The notes under the pieces are model-generated. The model had not been told where the DNA came from and ran no database searches. It saw only the letters and a program-made list of their open reading frames with translations. Source: Henricia sp. BOLD:AAB3569 (taxonomy: Eukaryota > Echinodermata > Asteroidea > Spinulosida > Echinasteridae). From it: DNA of 64,000 nucleotides. The stretch is taken from positions 1,502,501 through 1,566,500 of the forward strand of contig JBBELK010000329.1 in assembly GCA_037783545.1 (NCBI GenBank). Direction: 5' to 3'. Below are positions 12,051-23,720 of the stretch, piece after piece. How positions within the stretch are numbered: the stretch's first letter is position 1; every line of letters starts with the position of its first letter. The position numbers were made by a program, and so were the translations under genes.

Positions 12051-13175
12051 AAGGGGCCGTCCATAAAGTACGTACACATGAAATGCCAAATTTTTAGACC
12101 CCCCCCCCCCCCCTCCTCCCCCCTTTACGCATACGCATTCCATATATACCTCAGCATTGGTAGGCATTGGTAAATGGTTCAGTACTACATGTATAGTGTT
12201 ATATACTTCATGCGTAGATTCCTGTCATCTGGTTAAAAGTGGGTGCATTGAATCAGCTAGACCCGGCGCGTATATGCCCACCGGGCATAGTCTTTGCCAC
12301 GCCCCGGGCATAGTCATTTAGCGGGTTCCGGACGCGCGCATTACACGTGTTGGCATAGCTGTGCACCAACTATGCAGCTGGGCGCTTCACGTAAACATTC
12401 AGCAGGACGGTAATGGCGGAATCTCGACGAAGTCGTTAAGAAAATAAAAGAAATGGCCTACAGTAAAAGCTGTGTCAGGTGAAATGTGCTACTAAAGTGC
12501 CAGGTGATTATGCTACAATTTTTTCGCCGTAGACCAGCTTACGAAATCGAAACTTGAAGGACCACTGTCATGACTGTATGATGTATCGTTACTTTTAACC
12601 AACCAGATGACAAAAATCTACACATTCGGAAACAAATATTGACTGCTGTGTATTCGGGTCATGGTTAAGATTATAGGCCCTAGGTGATCTCGAAGCCATG
12701 ACTATGCCCCTCTGCTTCCGCCTCGGGGCATAGTCATGGCTTCGAGATCACCTTGGGCCTATAATCTTAACCATGCCCCTCATTGCAGTCAATATTTGTA
12801 TACTATATACTACTAGTACGATTTGCATGCCGCCTCCAAAGTCTGAAATAAATGAGATTTCTTTTGCCTTTTTGTTTTTTGTTTACATAAAATGACATCA
12901 AGCATCAGAAACTGCAGAAAATGGAAAAACCTAAATTGAGGAGTGAGTGAGATGAATGAGAAAAATGTGTGGCCTGTCTAATATGTTTTGTACATAAGGT
13001 CTGAAGCCATGGTCAACTTGTCCATCCTTTCCCGATTTAGTAAAAGCAAATGTTCAGTTTGCGTACATACGCATTGGCTTGGACCCCCTTCCCCCTGTAC
13101 GAATGGTGTACGCAATGTCAACAACTCCCCCCCCCCCCCCCCCCCCCCCTCCATGCGTACGTACTTTACAATCAC
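12051..13175. mobile_element. Composite repeat: GTCCATAAAGTACGTAC-end element with poly-C tracts and an inserted hairpin element
   Basis: The left part has GGGGCCGTCCATAAAGTACG followed by a C16 tract near 12101-12116. The right part has a C22 tract near 13128-13149 followed by TGCGTACGTACTTTA, a degenerate mirror of the left end. Between them, 12195-12800 is the hairpin element also present inverted at 22795-23550. The boundaries of the outer element are approximate. Confidence 0.5.
12661..12774. repeat. 114-bp near-perfect palindrome inside the hairpin element
   Basis: Starting ATGGTTAAGATTATAGGCCC, the left half is mirrored by the right half with a short loop around the CTTCCGCCTCGG stretch. 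The same hairpin recurs at 22831-22954, and a structurally equivalent one with different arm sequence is at 23568-23650. Confidence 0.8.
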
Positions 13176-13206
13176 CTTAACTTAAAGGGCATTTGCAAGT
13201 TAATGG

Positions 13207-13748
13207 TTTAAAGGCCCAGTGTATCATTTGCAATGACCCCAAAAAGTAATCGACGAGTTTACAGGGGAAAAGTTCTGAAAGTAAAGATTGAATTAATAGC
13301 AACTATCCAATAAAAGGTTTTCGCTCAAGATGATATCATTTTACCAGAAAATAATCCGTAAAGATGAAATTATTTAGATCGTTTGCAAACGATTTACTTA
13401 TTTTTGGTTCGCATCTACGCGTTCCAAAATGCATTGGCGCTGTGTACTGCGTGTGCGTGTTCCAACGCGATGCATTTTTATGGATCGCGCGTACATGCAG
13501 TATATGATCTGTGCCACAGAGTGCATGACGCAAGCCACATAGTACGTACCCGATCAACTGAGAACGAATATTTGAAATGTCCCGCCAAGACCAGAAAAAT
13601 GCATATGGATTTTCATGTTTTTTTAAAACTTGGTACATTTGACAAAGCTAAAATTTCTTCGGATGAGTTTGTTGATGTCTTTCTTTTGATTTATAATGGT
13701 TTTATTCGCAGAATCGCTCAAAAACAGATCATCTACAGGGCCTTTAAG
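13207..13748. mobile_element. MITE-like element with TTTAAAGGCCC ends
   Basis: TTTAAAGGCCC on the left is mirrored by GGGCCTTTAA on the right. The ends resemble other elements here that begin TTAAAGG. A longer internal open frame lacks any recognisable domain and is probably non-coding. Confidence 0.5.
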
Positions 13749-14445
13749 GAATGTACAGTAACATCCAATTATTTACATTATTTTCTTAGGCATGTCGCAT
13801 GTACCTTAATAATTAGCCACGGGCAAAGTAGATTTTAAATACATAAGATTTATTTGACTTTTAGTTAAATATTCTTGTGTCACGTCACACATTAGTACAC
13901 TTTTAGCAGTTTAAAAAATTATTTCGGGGCTTTTTATTTGAATTCTAAAAAAATAATTTACAAAGCTTTACTGCATTGAAAACCAAAAATGCTTAACTAT
14001 ACTTCAACAAAAACCTAATACAAAAACTTTCTATTTTTTTGCTAACGCGAGATTCCACAAAAATGATAAAAAGATCCACACACTGTTTTACATGTATACT
14101 ATATGAAGATTTTTGTTTCATTAAAATTATATCTTTTGTGAATAAAAAAAAATTTCATAATCATAGTTATCAAACGTTGCTCAATAAAAAAAACGTTGCT
14201 TTTCTAAAATAAAAAAATAAATAAAGATTCAGGCAAAATTTTGACAGTCAATTGACATCCCTACAGATAAAAACCGTGGATTTATTTATTTTTCCCCCAA
14301 GAAAAACCTGTCAATTTGGTTTAAAGCAAGACATCATCACCTGCGGCCGAGTGAACATTTTCTATGGCCTCTATGTCACCCTAATAGTTTTACGTCGTTT
14401 TAAGCTATCTTAATTTTTCTTTTATCTTGATTGGACTTAATTTTT

Positions 14446-14451
14446 TTTATT
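14446..14451 (-). terminator. Candidate polyadenylation signal of the collectrin-like gene
   Basis: AATAAA on the minus strand, 47 nt beyond the stop codon at 14498. This is a plausible position for 3' end formation, but further AATAAA motifs occur downstream near 14280. Confidence 0.4.
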
Positions 14452-14497
14452 AATTTCGCTCAATCTTGGTAGAATGACCAAAGCTTTTTTACTTTTT

Positions 14498-17400
14498 CTA
14501 CAACTCTGTCGTTGGTTCACCTTCTTCGTTGATAATTGTATCAAGAGCAGCATTATCAAGACCCTGGTCTGCAATTTCCCTGAGAAACAAAAACACGTTA
14601 ATAACAGATGTGATACAAAATATTTTATCTAAAATTTGCTAAATACCGGTATTTGGCCGCCTTATTTATGGACAGTATATACCTTTTGCATGGCAGCGAT
14701 CTCGGGGAGCAATTACACAGGGAGCATGTACACAAGTAAAAATGTCACCCTTTGTGTGTTGCCAAGGTTACTGGAGGTACACTAAAACCAGTGATCTGTT
14801 ACCCTGCGCTTTGGCAATGGACATTTCAGATTACCAGTGAATATTAAGACTGGGGGCCAATTTCATGATGCTGTTTAACAATTTGCTTAGCACAGCATTT
14901 CTTTGCTTTTTATGTCTTAGAAGCCAATTTTTTTGTCAAATTGTGTTTTTATAAAGACTAGCAAATATTAGTAAATACGCATCACATACGATTTTGGCTG
15001 GCAACCGATTTTTGCAATACAAGGCAAATAAATTCTGTGCTAAGCAAATTGTTGTGCTAAACAGTGCCATGAAATTGGCCCCATGGTTATCCTGGCAACA
15101 GACGTCCCGCTTAGTCACTAAAGTGATTTTGTCACTGTGTATCATGAATGCATAGGCGCTTTGTGGAATTACCACATTTAAATAAGAAAACCTGCCCTGC
15201 AACAGGGCCACCAGTAAAAAGGATGTATATGTATGTTAAAGAAAATCCCGCTTACTTGGACTGATCTGCTATGAGATTCTCCAGTTCCCCCACGGCTTCA
15301 TCCACATCCTTGATGGCCGATGAAGATGCTTTACCTGAAGATGGTGATGATGAGGTGCGGGAATCTCTCCTTGGAGGCGAATATTGGGGAGGATCTTCAG
15401 TTGCCTTTAAAAATAGCATGAAATTTGATTCTTATTACATGATGGAGCGCGTGTGGTCAAAGTACGAACAGAGACCTCCGACTCGGATTCGAATCCCAAT
15501 AAGGCCCTTACGATTTTCTCTCATCCCAAGTTTGCTTGTTTCAATTTCAATGGTGATCAGGCACCATACCAGATGTTGTGTTCATTGTTTTTCAACTGTG
15601 GGTTCCCTCCATGACTTGCTATAATCAGTGCCCTATTGTCAAGAAAATTCTAAAAACAAAAGCAAATTGATCTGTGTTTAAAACTAGTCAAATTTCATTT
15701 CACTCAACCTTGCACTCGTCTGGAGGTGGTGGTAGATCTTGCGACGAACTTGAAGCAGAGTCGGACTCCACATCAGGTGTAGGGGGAGGGGGAAGGTCGT
15801 CCTCCGAGGGTGGGGGTGGGAGATTTTCCTCGGAAGGCGGGGGTGGCAGGTTGTCCTCGGAAGGGGGAGAAGGAGGCATCTCAGAGGTGCCAGGAACATC
15901 AGGGTCTGCTCCTTTTGTCACATTGTCATCATTCTCTGTTAATTTTCATTGAAAAGTGAGACACGTATTGTTGATCCAGACAGAACAGCACTTGAGAGGA
16001 AATATGGGTCTAAATACATCCTCTTAAAGATTTCGGAAGGGAAGAGGGATCGAGGGGAGTATGAGGCTTCTTAGAGGTTCCAGTAACTTCTGTGTCTGCT
16101 TTTATCACTTCAGCATCATCCTCTGTTTTTATTAAAAATGAGATACTTGTTGACCCAAACATAAGAATACCTACACTCATGGAAAAAAGAAACGCACCAC
16201 TTACTACAGTTTTATTAATATTGATCCCATGTTCTATTTTTGGCCAACAATAACTTATGTAAAGGTGTTGTCGGTATAAACAAAAATGTTATAAATGCAC
16301 TGACATTGAAACAACTAAAAAAAATAACAAGGTACCCTGAAACTTCAGTTTTCTTCAAATGCATGGACAGTTAATACTGAGTGTGTCCACCGTTTAGCTG
16401 CCAAAACTGCAGTTATCCTACGCCTCAAGTTCCATGGCAAAAAATAATGTATTGATCGTCACGATAGTATGGGTTGCCATATGTGCTAATGATCGCACAG
16501 AGCTCCAATTCATTGACGGGAACCTGAACGGCCAGAGATACCGTGATGAGATCTTGGAACCTATAGTTGTTCCATTTCTGCAGAGAGTGGGTGATAATTC
16601 AGTATTCCAACAAGACAATGCACGTCCCCATGTGGCACGCATCTGCAGGGACTTCTTGGAAAATGCTGATGTTGATGTTCTCCCATGGCCTGCGATGAGT
16701 CCGGATCTGAACCCCATTGAGCATTTGTAGGATGAGCTCAACCGCCGGATTCGACGACGTGAACCACCACCCGAAACCCAGCAGCAGCTCAGACAGGCTT
16801 TGGTGGAAGAGTGGACAGCTCTTGAGCAAAATGTCATTCGTAACCTGTGCCGATCCATGAGGCGTAGGATAACTGCAGTTTTGGCAGCTAACGGTGGACA
16901 CACTCAGTATTAACTGTCTATGCATTTGATTAAAACTGAAGTTTGAAGTACCTTGTTATTTTGTTAGTTGTTTCAATGTTAGTGCATTTATAACATTTGT
17001 TTTAATTTTTTTATACCGACAACACCTTTACATAAGTTATTGTTGGCCAAAAATAGAACATGGGATCAATATTAATAAAATATTGAAACTGTAGTAAGTG
17101 GTGCGTTACATTTTTCCATGAGTGTATATAGGAACTTTAGACGCCTATTCCCAAAGATCTCCGAAGGGGTTGGGTGATAGGAGGCCTCTTGGAGCTATAC
17201 CAGGATCCTCTTGATCTGCTTATTTTATCATCTCAGTTTCTTTAAAAGAGGAAGTTCCTCTTTTATTGAAAAATATACACGTAATGTTGACCCAGACGAA
17301 GAGTACCTAAGAGGGAATGTGGGTCTGAACACCTCCCAAAGATTTTTAAAATGAAGTCTTAAAGATGCACTTAGAGCAAGTGGGTAGGTGGCAGAAGGTT

Positions 17401-20400
17401 TGTTGGAGCTATCAAGAACCTCATGGTCTACTTTATTTATTATCTTTTTTTTATTAGACAAATGAGGGTCTGATAAACGTCTCCTCCCAAAGATTTTACC
17501 TTTCAAACAAAATCTAAAGACATATTTTAGACCAACTGTTAATGTAAGGTTGATAAAAATGAGTTGGAGAAAGGTCTTGGGGTGCCTTACCGACATTGAC
17601 GACTTGGTGGTAGGCTGGCGGTGGTTCAGCACTGCTAGACCCGGCTACGTCATCATTATCCTCTGGATGTGAACTACCCTCATTAGATGAAGAGATCTCG
17701 GCAGTCACAACGATGACGTTAGGTGATGGGTCTGGATGGGGATCTTCAGGCTCATCCTTTTGCTCTTTCTGCCGTTGCTTCTCTTCATCCCTTTTCATTT
17801 TTTGTTGTTTTTTGTCCTGTTTGAAATTATCCGACCAAAGCAAAGATCAAGTAGTATGCCACGATGGTACAGGCTGCAGAAGCATTTACTTTACCAGATA
17901 ACTAACGCGATATTTGGTATGGTACCTCATGGAATGAAAGAACCAAGCAGAGGATGTGCGGAAAATAATATGGTCTCGGATTTGAATCCGATGAGGATCA
18001 AGGACCATTTTTCTCATTCCATGTTTGGTTATTTCATTTCCAATTGGGTATAAACATTCGCTGGTAATCTGAAATTAATGATGGTAATTACACATTCGTG
18101 ACCTTTTAGCTTTTCTTTTTATCAATGATATATGCTCGAGTGAAAATAAACGAATGGGTGTTTAACGTGTGAAGCGTTTATTTGCACTAAAAAAAACAGA
18201 AATCCATTTCGAGGTATTTCACGTACCTTAAAATATTTTGTTATGCTTTTCAGAAAATACCCTTCAAAATGCAACAACGAAGCATTCAATCTGCACCAGA
18301 GACTTGCTTGTACCAATTTTATACCGTTTATTTACATTTTGTTGGATATTTTTTGAAAGGCACAAAAATAAATACTGAGGTATACACGAAATATGTTAAA
18401 CGGCATTTATTTGTTTTTGCAAAGGAACTCTTCATGCATGTGGACCAAAACGAAGACATGAGAGTTTAAATTATTTTTCCAAACTGGCCCAAATGGAATT
18501 ACCTTTGTACTCTTCCGGACGACCGCGTATATTTCATTATTGGCGTCAGGGGTAGTTTCGTCCATGGGAGGTCGTAGAATCACAGTCTTGGTCTCCGCAA
18601 TGATCTCGGCTTGATACACGTTGGTTTCGGCGTCTACTGTCCGTCTCTTCACGGAGGCAGGAACAGCCATGCCTGGAGGATGTGTCTTACTGTCGGTAGG
18701 GTAACCTCTCATCTCTATGTCATCAATGGGCCTCTTGGAATCCCTGGAGCTGAAACAATCAATTTTATTTAATAACATTTCGTGGCCAGCACACTTTACT
18801 GATTAACATATACATGTTTAAACAACTTCCATATCACCATGGTAAAACTACCACGGCTTTGCAAAAGAATTTATAAGAAATCCAATGCACAAGTTGTTAG
18901 TGCACGAGGATACACGGAGAACCGCGAAGTCCCTATGACGTGGTCACGATGTAAAACTGACAGGTTGAGAAAGGCAACAGAAACTTCACTCAACCGCGAC
19001 CAGATTTTTAGATACGAATTTGATAAATCCATCAGAACTAGTTTTGGATTTACACACAAAACGTTAGGAGCAAAGTTACTACATGTTTTCGTGGGACGGT
19101 CACCGAGTGCTTTGGAGGGAATTATTTGTGCCCCCTGGCCCCTGTCATGGCCGCCGGTGCAATGGGTCTGTTCTTTTTGTTTAATGTACAATTCATTTAC
19201 TTACCTCTTTGCGCTTCTGTAATGCACACAGCAAACGAACGCGCCGACTGTTGCGAACAACACGATCACCAATGCTAGCGTAATGACCCAGTAGTACAGT
19301 GGAAGGTCGCTCGTATTATCCGGCTCGTTTAAAACCAATCTAGGGTAAAAGATTGCCTGACTCTATTAGGATAGAATCGAGTCCTCCGAATATATCGTAT
19401 AAAATGCAAACTGTGATAATTTTTTAAAAATATACATGTAAAAAGAAAGTAGTGAACAATCAGCCACACTTGTTCAGTTGTTCTTACCCGTACCCTAAGA
19501 CCGCTTCTATGGCGGTGCGTTCGGCTAACACCATTTTACCGAGTTGTTCCGATTTCATGGCGAGTTCGGTTCGAGCGTTCGGGTTCTTAACGTAAAATGA
19601 TACGGCCGTTCGGCTGCTGGCATCTATTGCTTTCAGATCGTACCTTACCACATCATCCGGGCTTTTGAGAAATAAAACGGACAAACATGAATCAAATCTT
19701 AAACACGTGAATAGATAACTTATGCAACTGCGTGACAATTCGTCACTTGCTATTGTAATATTAGGCTCTGCACCTTTAAAGACCCCGTCACACGTGTCAA
19801 GCTTCGTTTTGTATGACAAAACCAATGCCGCTCATTTGCGAACGGCTTATGACGAACGGCGAATGACGAACCACACAGACCGTTCAGAGCGTCGAACGCT
19901 CTAGGGGCATTATGAGACCGCCAGAAGATACAGTCTCGTCGTACCAGTGGTACCAGTGGCACCATAAATATGAAAGTTAAAACTCACCCGACCGTCTTTC
20001 GCGCTCCATAGCAGTTGTCGGCGGTGGAGCAGTACCGGTTGGTAGCGTCACTCATAATTCGTTTAAACTTTGTTTCTTCATCGGAATCGAACTACATAGC
20101 AGAAAACAATCTTATATTATTTCATAAAATAACTGCACAATGTGTTGAAAGATAGATAGGGCCTATCGCATAATAGTAATGTTCCACCCCATATTTTGTT
20201 GTATGTCCTGAGGAAAATTAATTATAGAGATAAATGTAAATGACTGGCTATGAGCATATACCGGGAAGCAATTTAGCCGGCTACCAATACCTCGTGTGTA
20301 GTTTCAAGCCGTAGCCAATATTGTTTTTATGCCGAGAAACTTTCAGGCAAAGTTGGCTTTACCAGTGTACCTAGAGCTAGAGCGGACGCTTTCATATTAA

Positions 20401-21214
20401 TTGTATAAAAAGGGGCGAGATAAACATCCAATCTCGAAAAGGCTGCCTTACCGCCTTGAATTCTCGATCGATTACAACCGTAAATCCCCCTTTATATTTT
20501 AGCTTCTGCACGGGGTCCTGCAGTGAGTTCCTGTGATCTTCAACACCATCTTGGTTTAGGAGAATGTTTGATGACTGGGGTGGCGGCGGAGGGGGTAAAA
20601 TCGATCTCTTGGCAGACGTGGAAATGGCTGCTGCGAAAGTTGAAAAGAAAACAGCAAAAACTGCACGCGAAAAGCCATGTACGGTAGGCAAGGTAAAACA
20701 GACAAGAACATATACTCACATAAAAACACTGAACCACTCAAAATTACAAAATTGCTCAGACAAGGATTAATTAACCTTCATGAGTTAATGAAGCTTCGCA
20801 TTAAATTAATGATTGAACGAAACGACCTTCCGTCTCATACTCACGGACACTTACGTGCGGCTCAAACCTTTCCGTTCAGTAATGTGATGAAGTGTTTCAT
20901 GGAGTGTTATGGAGTTTTTAATTTTCCCGCGGTTTTCCTAATCATCTTTTTAAAAAAATCACCCGAAAGCAGCCACCTTTACAAGGTATTTTTTGCATTT
21001 TTTTATTTTTGACCATGCAAGTACAAAATACTTATCCGTTCCTTGGAAATGCATGACTACAAATTTCTATCTCGCCCACCCCAATTATATATATTTTTCA
21101 GAATGTAAATAAAACATGTATATAAAACGATGAAACGTAATTGAACTTACCTGTGCATATCGCTATGGGACATCGAAGAACTGCGACGAACAAAGCTAAA
21201 TTTAAAGCCTTCAT
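14498..21214 (-). CDS. Ten-exon gene for a collectrin-like type I membrane protein with a long PPxY-containing tail
   Basis: Exons, 5' to 3': 21214-21151, 20630-20452, 20091-19988, 19661-19488, 19339-19205, 18749-18503, 17816-17591, 15935-15709, 15404-15256 and 14579-14498. All junctions are GT-AG with matching phases; the total is 1587 nt (528 residues plus TAG). Residues 1-21 (MKALNLALFVAVLRC...) form a signal peptide. Residues about 68-173 resemble the collectrin/ACE2-neck domain: GGFTVVID, then FDSDEETKFKRIM, then TAVSFYVKNPNARTELAM. A helix at about 188-212 spans the membrane, with an NTS glycosylation sequon at 182. Cys102 and Cys108 may pair. The tail (213-528) holds PPAY (367-370), PPQY (457-460) and three proline-rich repeats of the PPPPSEENL type. 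Vertebrate collectrin is about 220 residues, so this tail is unusually long. PPxY motifs usually bind WW domains such as those of NEDD4 ligases. The family call is from pattern only; another SEA-like membrane-proximal domain is the alternative. Confidence 0.75.
14735..14845. mobile_element. Partial copy of a dispersed ~165-bp MITE
   Basis: Contains GTCACCCTTTGTGTGTTGCC and CCCTGCGCTTTGGCAATGG blocks that recur in the same order at 28705-28870 and inverted at 44683-44848 and 52500-52640. This copy lacks the TAGTAGTCTATT end seen in the others. Confidence 0.6.
14853..15082. mobile_element. MITE-like element with GGGGCCAATTTCATG ends
   Basis: GGGGGCCAATTTCATG on the left is mirrored by CATGAAATTGGCCCC on the right. 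The internal word CAAGGCAAATAAATTCTGTG is shared with 61863-62112. It lies in intron 9 of the collectrin-like gene. Confidence 0.7.
15444..15500 (+). mobile_element. tRNA-derived SINE head
   Basis: Begins GGAGCGCGTGTGGTC and, after about 40 nt, has a B-box-like GGATTCGAATCCC. The first 15 bases match the tRNA-like head of the SINE at 27965-28273 (minus strand). It is too degenerate to be a functional tRNA. The body beyond 15500 is not clearly delimited. Confidence 0.5.
16013..16132 (-). pseudogene. Decayed duplicate of exon 8 of the collectrin-like gene
   Basis: On the minus strand an AAAAACAG acceptor is followed by an open stretch in the same phase as exon 8. It reads DDAEVIKADTEVTGTSKKP where exon 8 has NDDNVTKGADPDVPGTSEMP. 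The frame stays open for about 39 codons. The proline-rich repeats are missing and only a weak GTATTT donor at 16017-16012 is available. It could be a rarely used alternative exon. Confidence 0.5.
16174..17124 (+). mobile_element. Tc1-like transposon relic with ~265-bp inverted ends
   Basis: The ends start CACTCATGGAAAAAA and are flanked by TA on both sides, as for Tc1/mariner elements. The inverted arms extend to the CGCCTCA motif near 16432 and 16857, far longer than the usual short ends. The 5' half of the transposase gene is deleted. The element sits in intron 7 of the collectrin-like gene, between decayed copies of exon 8. Confidence 0.85.
16434..16913 (+). pseudogene. C-terminal half of a Tc1-like DDE transposase
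   Basis: Reads FQQDNARPHVA and then WPAMSPDLNPIEHL. The spacing between the second Asp and the Glu is 34 residues, the DD34E signature of Tc1-like transposases. The Trp expected after EHL is a TAG stop (16728-16730), after which the frame continues DELNRRIRRR to a TAA at 16911. The N-terminal DNA-binding half and the first catalytic Asp region are absent, so the gene is dead. Confidence 0.9.
17150..17510 (-). repeat. Further degenerate tandem copies of the exon 8 block
   Basis: Blocks beginning TCCCAAAGAT recur at about 17153, 17335 and 17484, each followed, where complete, by a GAACCTC/GGATCCTC and a TGATCTGCTT/TGGTCTACTT stretch. These resemble the flanks and start of exon 8 and of the copy at 16013-16132. 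Their frames contain stops, so they are relics. Confidence 0.5.
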
Positions 21215-22547
21215 TTTGTATCCTCTTACAAATCAAGGCAGCTCATTTAATAATCGTTTGTCATTATCCATCAAAACTTGCTTGACAGTAATAAACCACT
21301 ACACAAACCACCGGTCTGTTTAATAACCTCTTTACTGCATAACCGATACCATTTTACGCAGTAACGAGTAAATAAATTATTGGTGCACAGTGGCTAATTT
21401 TTCTACCTCACGGTGGAAATACATACATGTACCAGTGCAGTGTGCATTGCGTACAAAATGGGAGGGGCATCTATAGACCATGTACTTTGTACCACAACCA
21501 GCACTGTTCGATAACGAGTTATGTCTGTTCGTGTAATATGACTTATAATCTTCACTTGATGTTCAATATTATCAGTTGATTTGCTGAAAAGAGTCGAACT
21601 GTTAACAACAAAATCTGGTTCAATTAATTTTATGTAGAAAAAGCGGTCAAAAAAGCTATGAAAGGCCTATGCATTATTTTTGTATCATTTCGCGATTATT
21701 TCGAGTTTGCCAAACCAAAAAACATATTTTGACCGCACCAAAATGATAAAAACAATGAAAATGTTAAATATCCTTTTATATATGCCCTTTTGGGGCTACG
21801 GTGGTACGCATGCGTCGGGCATGCACAGAGAGTATAGTCGCCATGACGGTTTATGCACGAGTGCACTTGTTTAGCACAATGTAGTTTTCTTTCTTGCAAT
21901 AGGTTTTTAAGTACCGTTTTAAAAAGGCAATTCGGTGAATGTTTTCTTTACCCCAAAAAACCTATCGAGTGCCTATTACTTTTCATGACATCCTATATCG
22001 TTTATTCAGTCAGGCTTAAAATCACGAAGGCATATTAATTATTTTAGATGGGTACAAATTAACAAAATAATTACTGCCTTTATGATCTAAAACAACCATA
22101 TAGGTGTTATATATGTAACGGTGTCCAATCACCTTTAGCGCGGTGCGCATGCGTCCGAGCTGCGATGACTTCTGTTACGTCACCAACAATTGCGTGAATT
22201 GTGACGTCACAAAGACAGTCACCTGACGTGCTGTGCTGCAAAAAACAACGGCAAACCAAACATACATGTACAGTCATCATTTACGCACTTTCCGCTTGGC
22301 AAACAATGACACGATAACGTTCGTTATGACGAAAACGATTTTAGATAACAACATTTTGAACCACCCCGATATTTGGCCCAGGGTGGCCCAAAGCGTCATC
22401 TATGAAATCTGCGGTGGTCAGCTGACCTATGCCCCGGTTCCTCTGCTGAAGGACAACGGTCAAGAATGTCAACCTTTGCAAGTAAAAACCAATTCAATTT
22501 CTTAGACGACATAGCCCATTTTGCGTTTTCATCATGACCGGATACTA
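21215..22547. other. Upstream region of the collectrin-like gene, no gene seen
   Basis: AT-rich sequence with scattered short open frames that lack splice context. It should hold the promoter and any untranslated first exon of the minus-strand gene starting at 21214. I cannot point to a TATA box or initiator with confidence. Confidence 0.4.
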
Positions 22548-22764
22548 CACTGCAAAAACTAGGGTGTTAAAGATAACACCAGTCGGTGTTAAATAGGGAC
22601 CACACCCATAAGTGTCAAAATAACACCCAAGATTGTTAACATAATTAACACCACAGAGTGTAGGCCTAAAACTAACACCCAAAACTCAACACCGGCGTAA
22701 AATGTTTGGCGTAGTCCTCTAGTAACACCGGGGTGTTAATTTCAACACCCTGGTTTTTGCAGTG
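22548..22764. mobile_element. MITE with CACTGCAAAAAC ends and TA duplication
   Basis: Ends CACTGCAAAAACTAGGGTG and the matching CAGGGTGTT-type mirror finishing GTTTTTGCAGTG, flanked by TA on both sides. The interior is a run of GGTGTTA/TAACACC words that form nested inverted repeats. Confidence 0.75.
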
Positions 22765-22794
22765 TAGCCTATAGTATACAAATATTGACTGCTC

Positions 22795-23720
22795 ATGAGG
22801 GTGATGGTATACAAATATTGACTGCAATGAGGGGCATGGTTAAGATTATAGGCCCAAGGTGATCTCGAAGCCATGACTATGACCCGAGGCGGAAGCCGAG
22901 GGGCATAGTCATGGCTTCGAGATCACCGAGGGCCTATAATCTTAACCATGCCCCGAATAAACAGCAGTCAATATTTGTTTTATATACCGAATGTGTAGAT
23001 TTTTGTTATCTAGTTGGTTAAAACATGGAGGAAGAAACGATACATCATACAGTCATGACAGTGGTCCTTCGAGTTTCGTAAGCTGGTTTGCGGCGGAAAA
23101 GTTGTATATTTACAGCAAACAATTGTAGCATAATCACCTGGTACTTTAGTAGCACATTTCACCTGGCACAGTTTTCAATGTAGGCCACTTCTCTTACTTT
23201 CTTAAGGACTTCATCATCTACGACAGACGACAAAACGACTTCGTCGAGATTCCGCCCTGATGAATGTTTACGTGAAGCGCCCAGCTGCATAGTTGGTGCA
23301 CAGCTACATGTATGCTAACACATGTAATGCGCGCGTCCGGAACCCGCTAAATGACTATGCCCAGCTGCATAGTTGGTGCACAGCTATATGCTAACACATG
23401 TAATGCGCGCGTCCGGAACCCGCTAAATGACTATGCCCGGGGCATGGCAAAGACTATTGACCAGTTGGCATACGCGCCGGGTCTAGCCTATTCAATGCCC
23501 CCGCTTTTAACCAATCAGATGACAGGAATCTACGCATGAGGTATATAATGCAAACTATCGTCCCGAGGTGATCTTGAAACGGCAGTCCTGCTATTTTCCC
23601 GAGGCCGCAGGCCGAGGGAAAATAGCAGGACTGCCGTTTCAAGATCACCGAGGGGCGGTTGTTTGCATCATCACCCGAATAAAAGCAGTCAATATTTGTT
23701 TTATATACCTCATACATTGA
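22795..23720. mobile_element. Hairpin-bearing element(s), inverted relative to 12195-12800
   Basis: Contains palindromes at 22831-22954 and 23568-23650. Shared flanks include ATATTGACTGC before and CAGTCAATATTTGTTTTATA after each hairpin. The block 23000-23520 matches 12195-12620 inverted (CTTCGTCGAGATTCCGCC, GCGCCCAGCTGCATAGTTGG), with a duplicated segment near 23345-23430. No coding sequence. Confidence 0.7.

Noticed and set aside
12101..13151. CRISPR-like or satellite array between the poly-C tracts
   Set aside because: No regular repeat-spacer pattern; the structure is a hairpin element inserted in another repeat, and the genome is animal.
13383..13838. 151-residue open frame on the plus strand
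   Set aside because: It overlaps an inverted-end element, has no recognisable domain and no splice context; treated as chance.
15674..15952. Gly/Ser-rich plus-strand frame (GGGGRSSSEGGGGR)
   Set aside because: Antisense shadow of proline-rich exon 8 of the minus-strand gene.
20392..20691. Single-exon reading of the collectrin-like N-terminus starting MPTVHGF
   Set aside because: The apparent start is TTG, not ATG. A strong acceptor at 20631-20639 and an upstream exon with a true signal peptide in matching phase give a better model.
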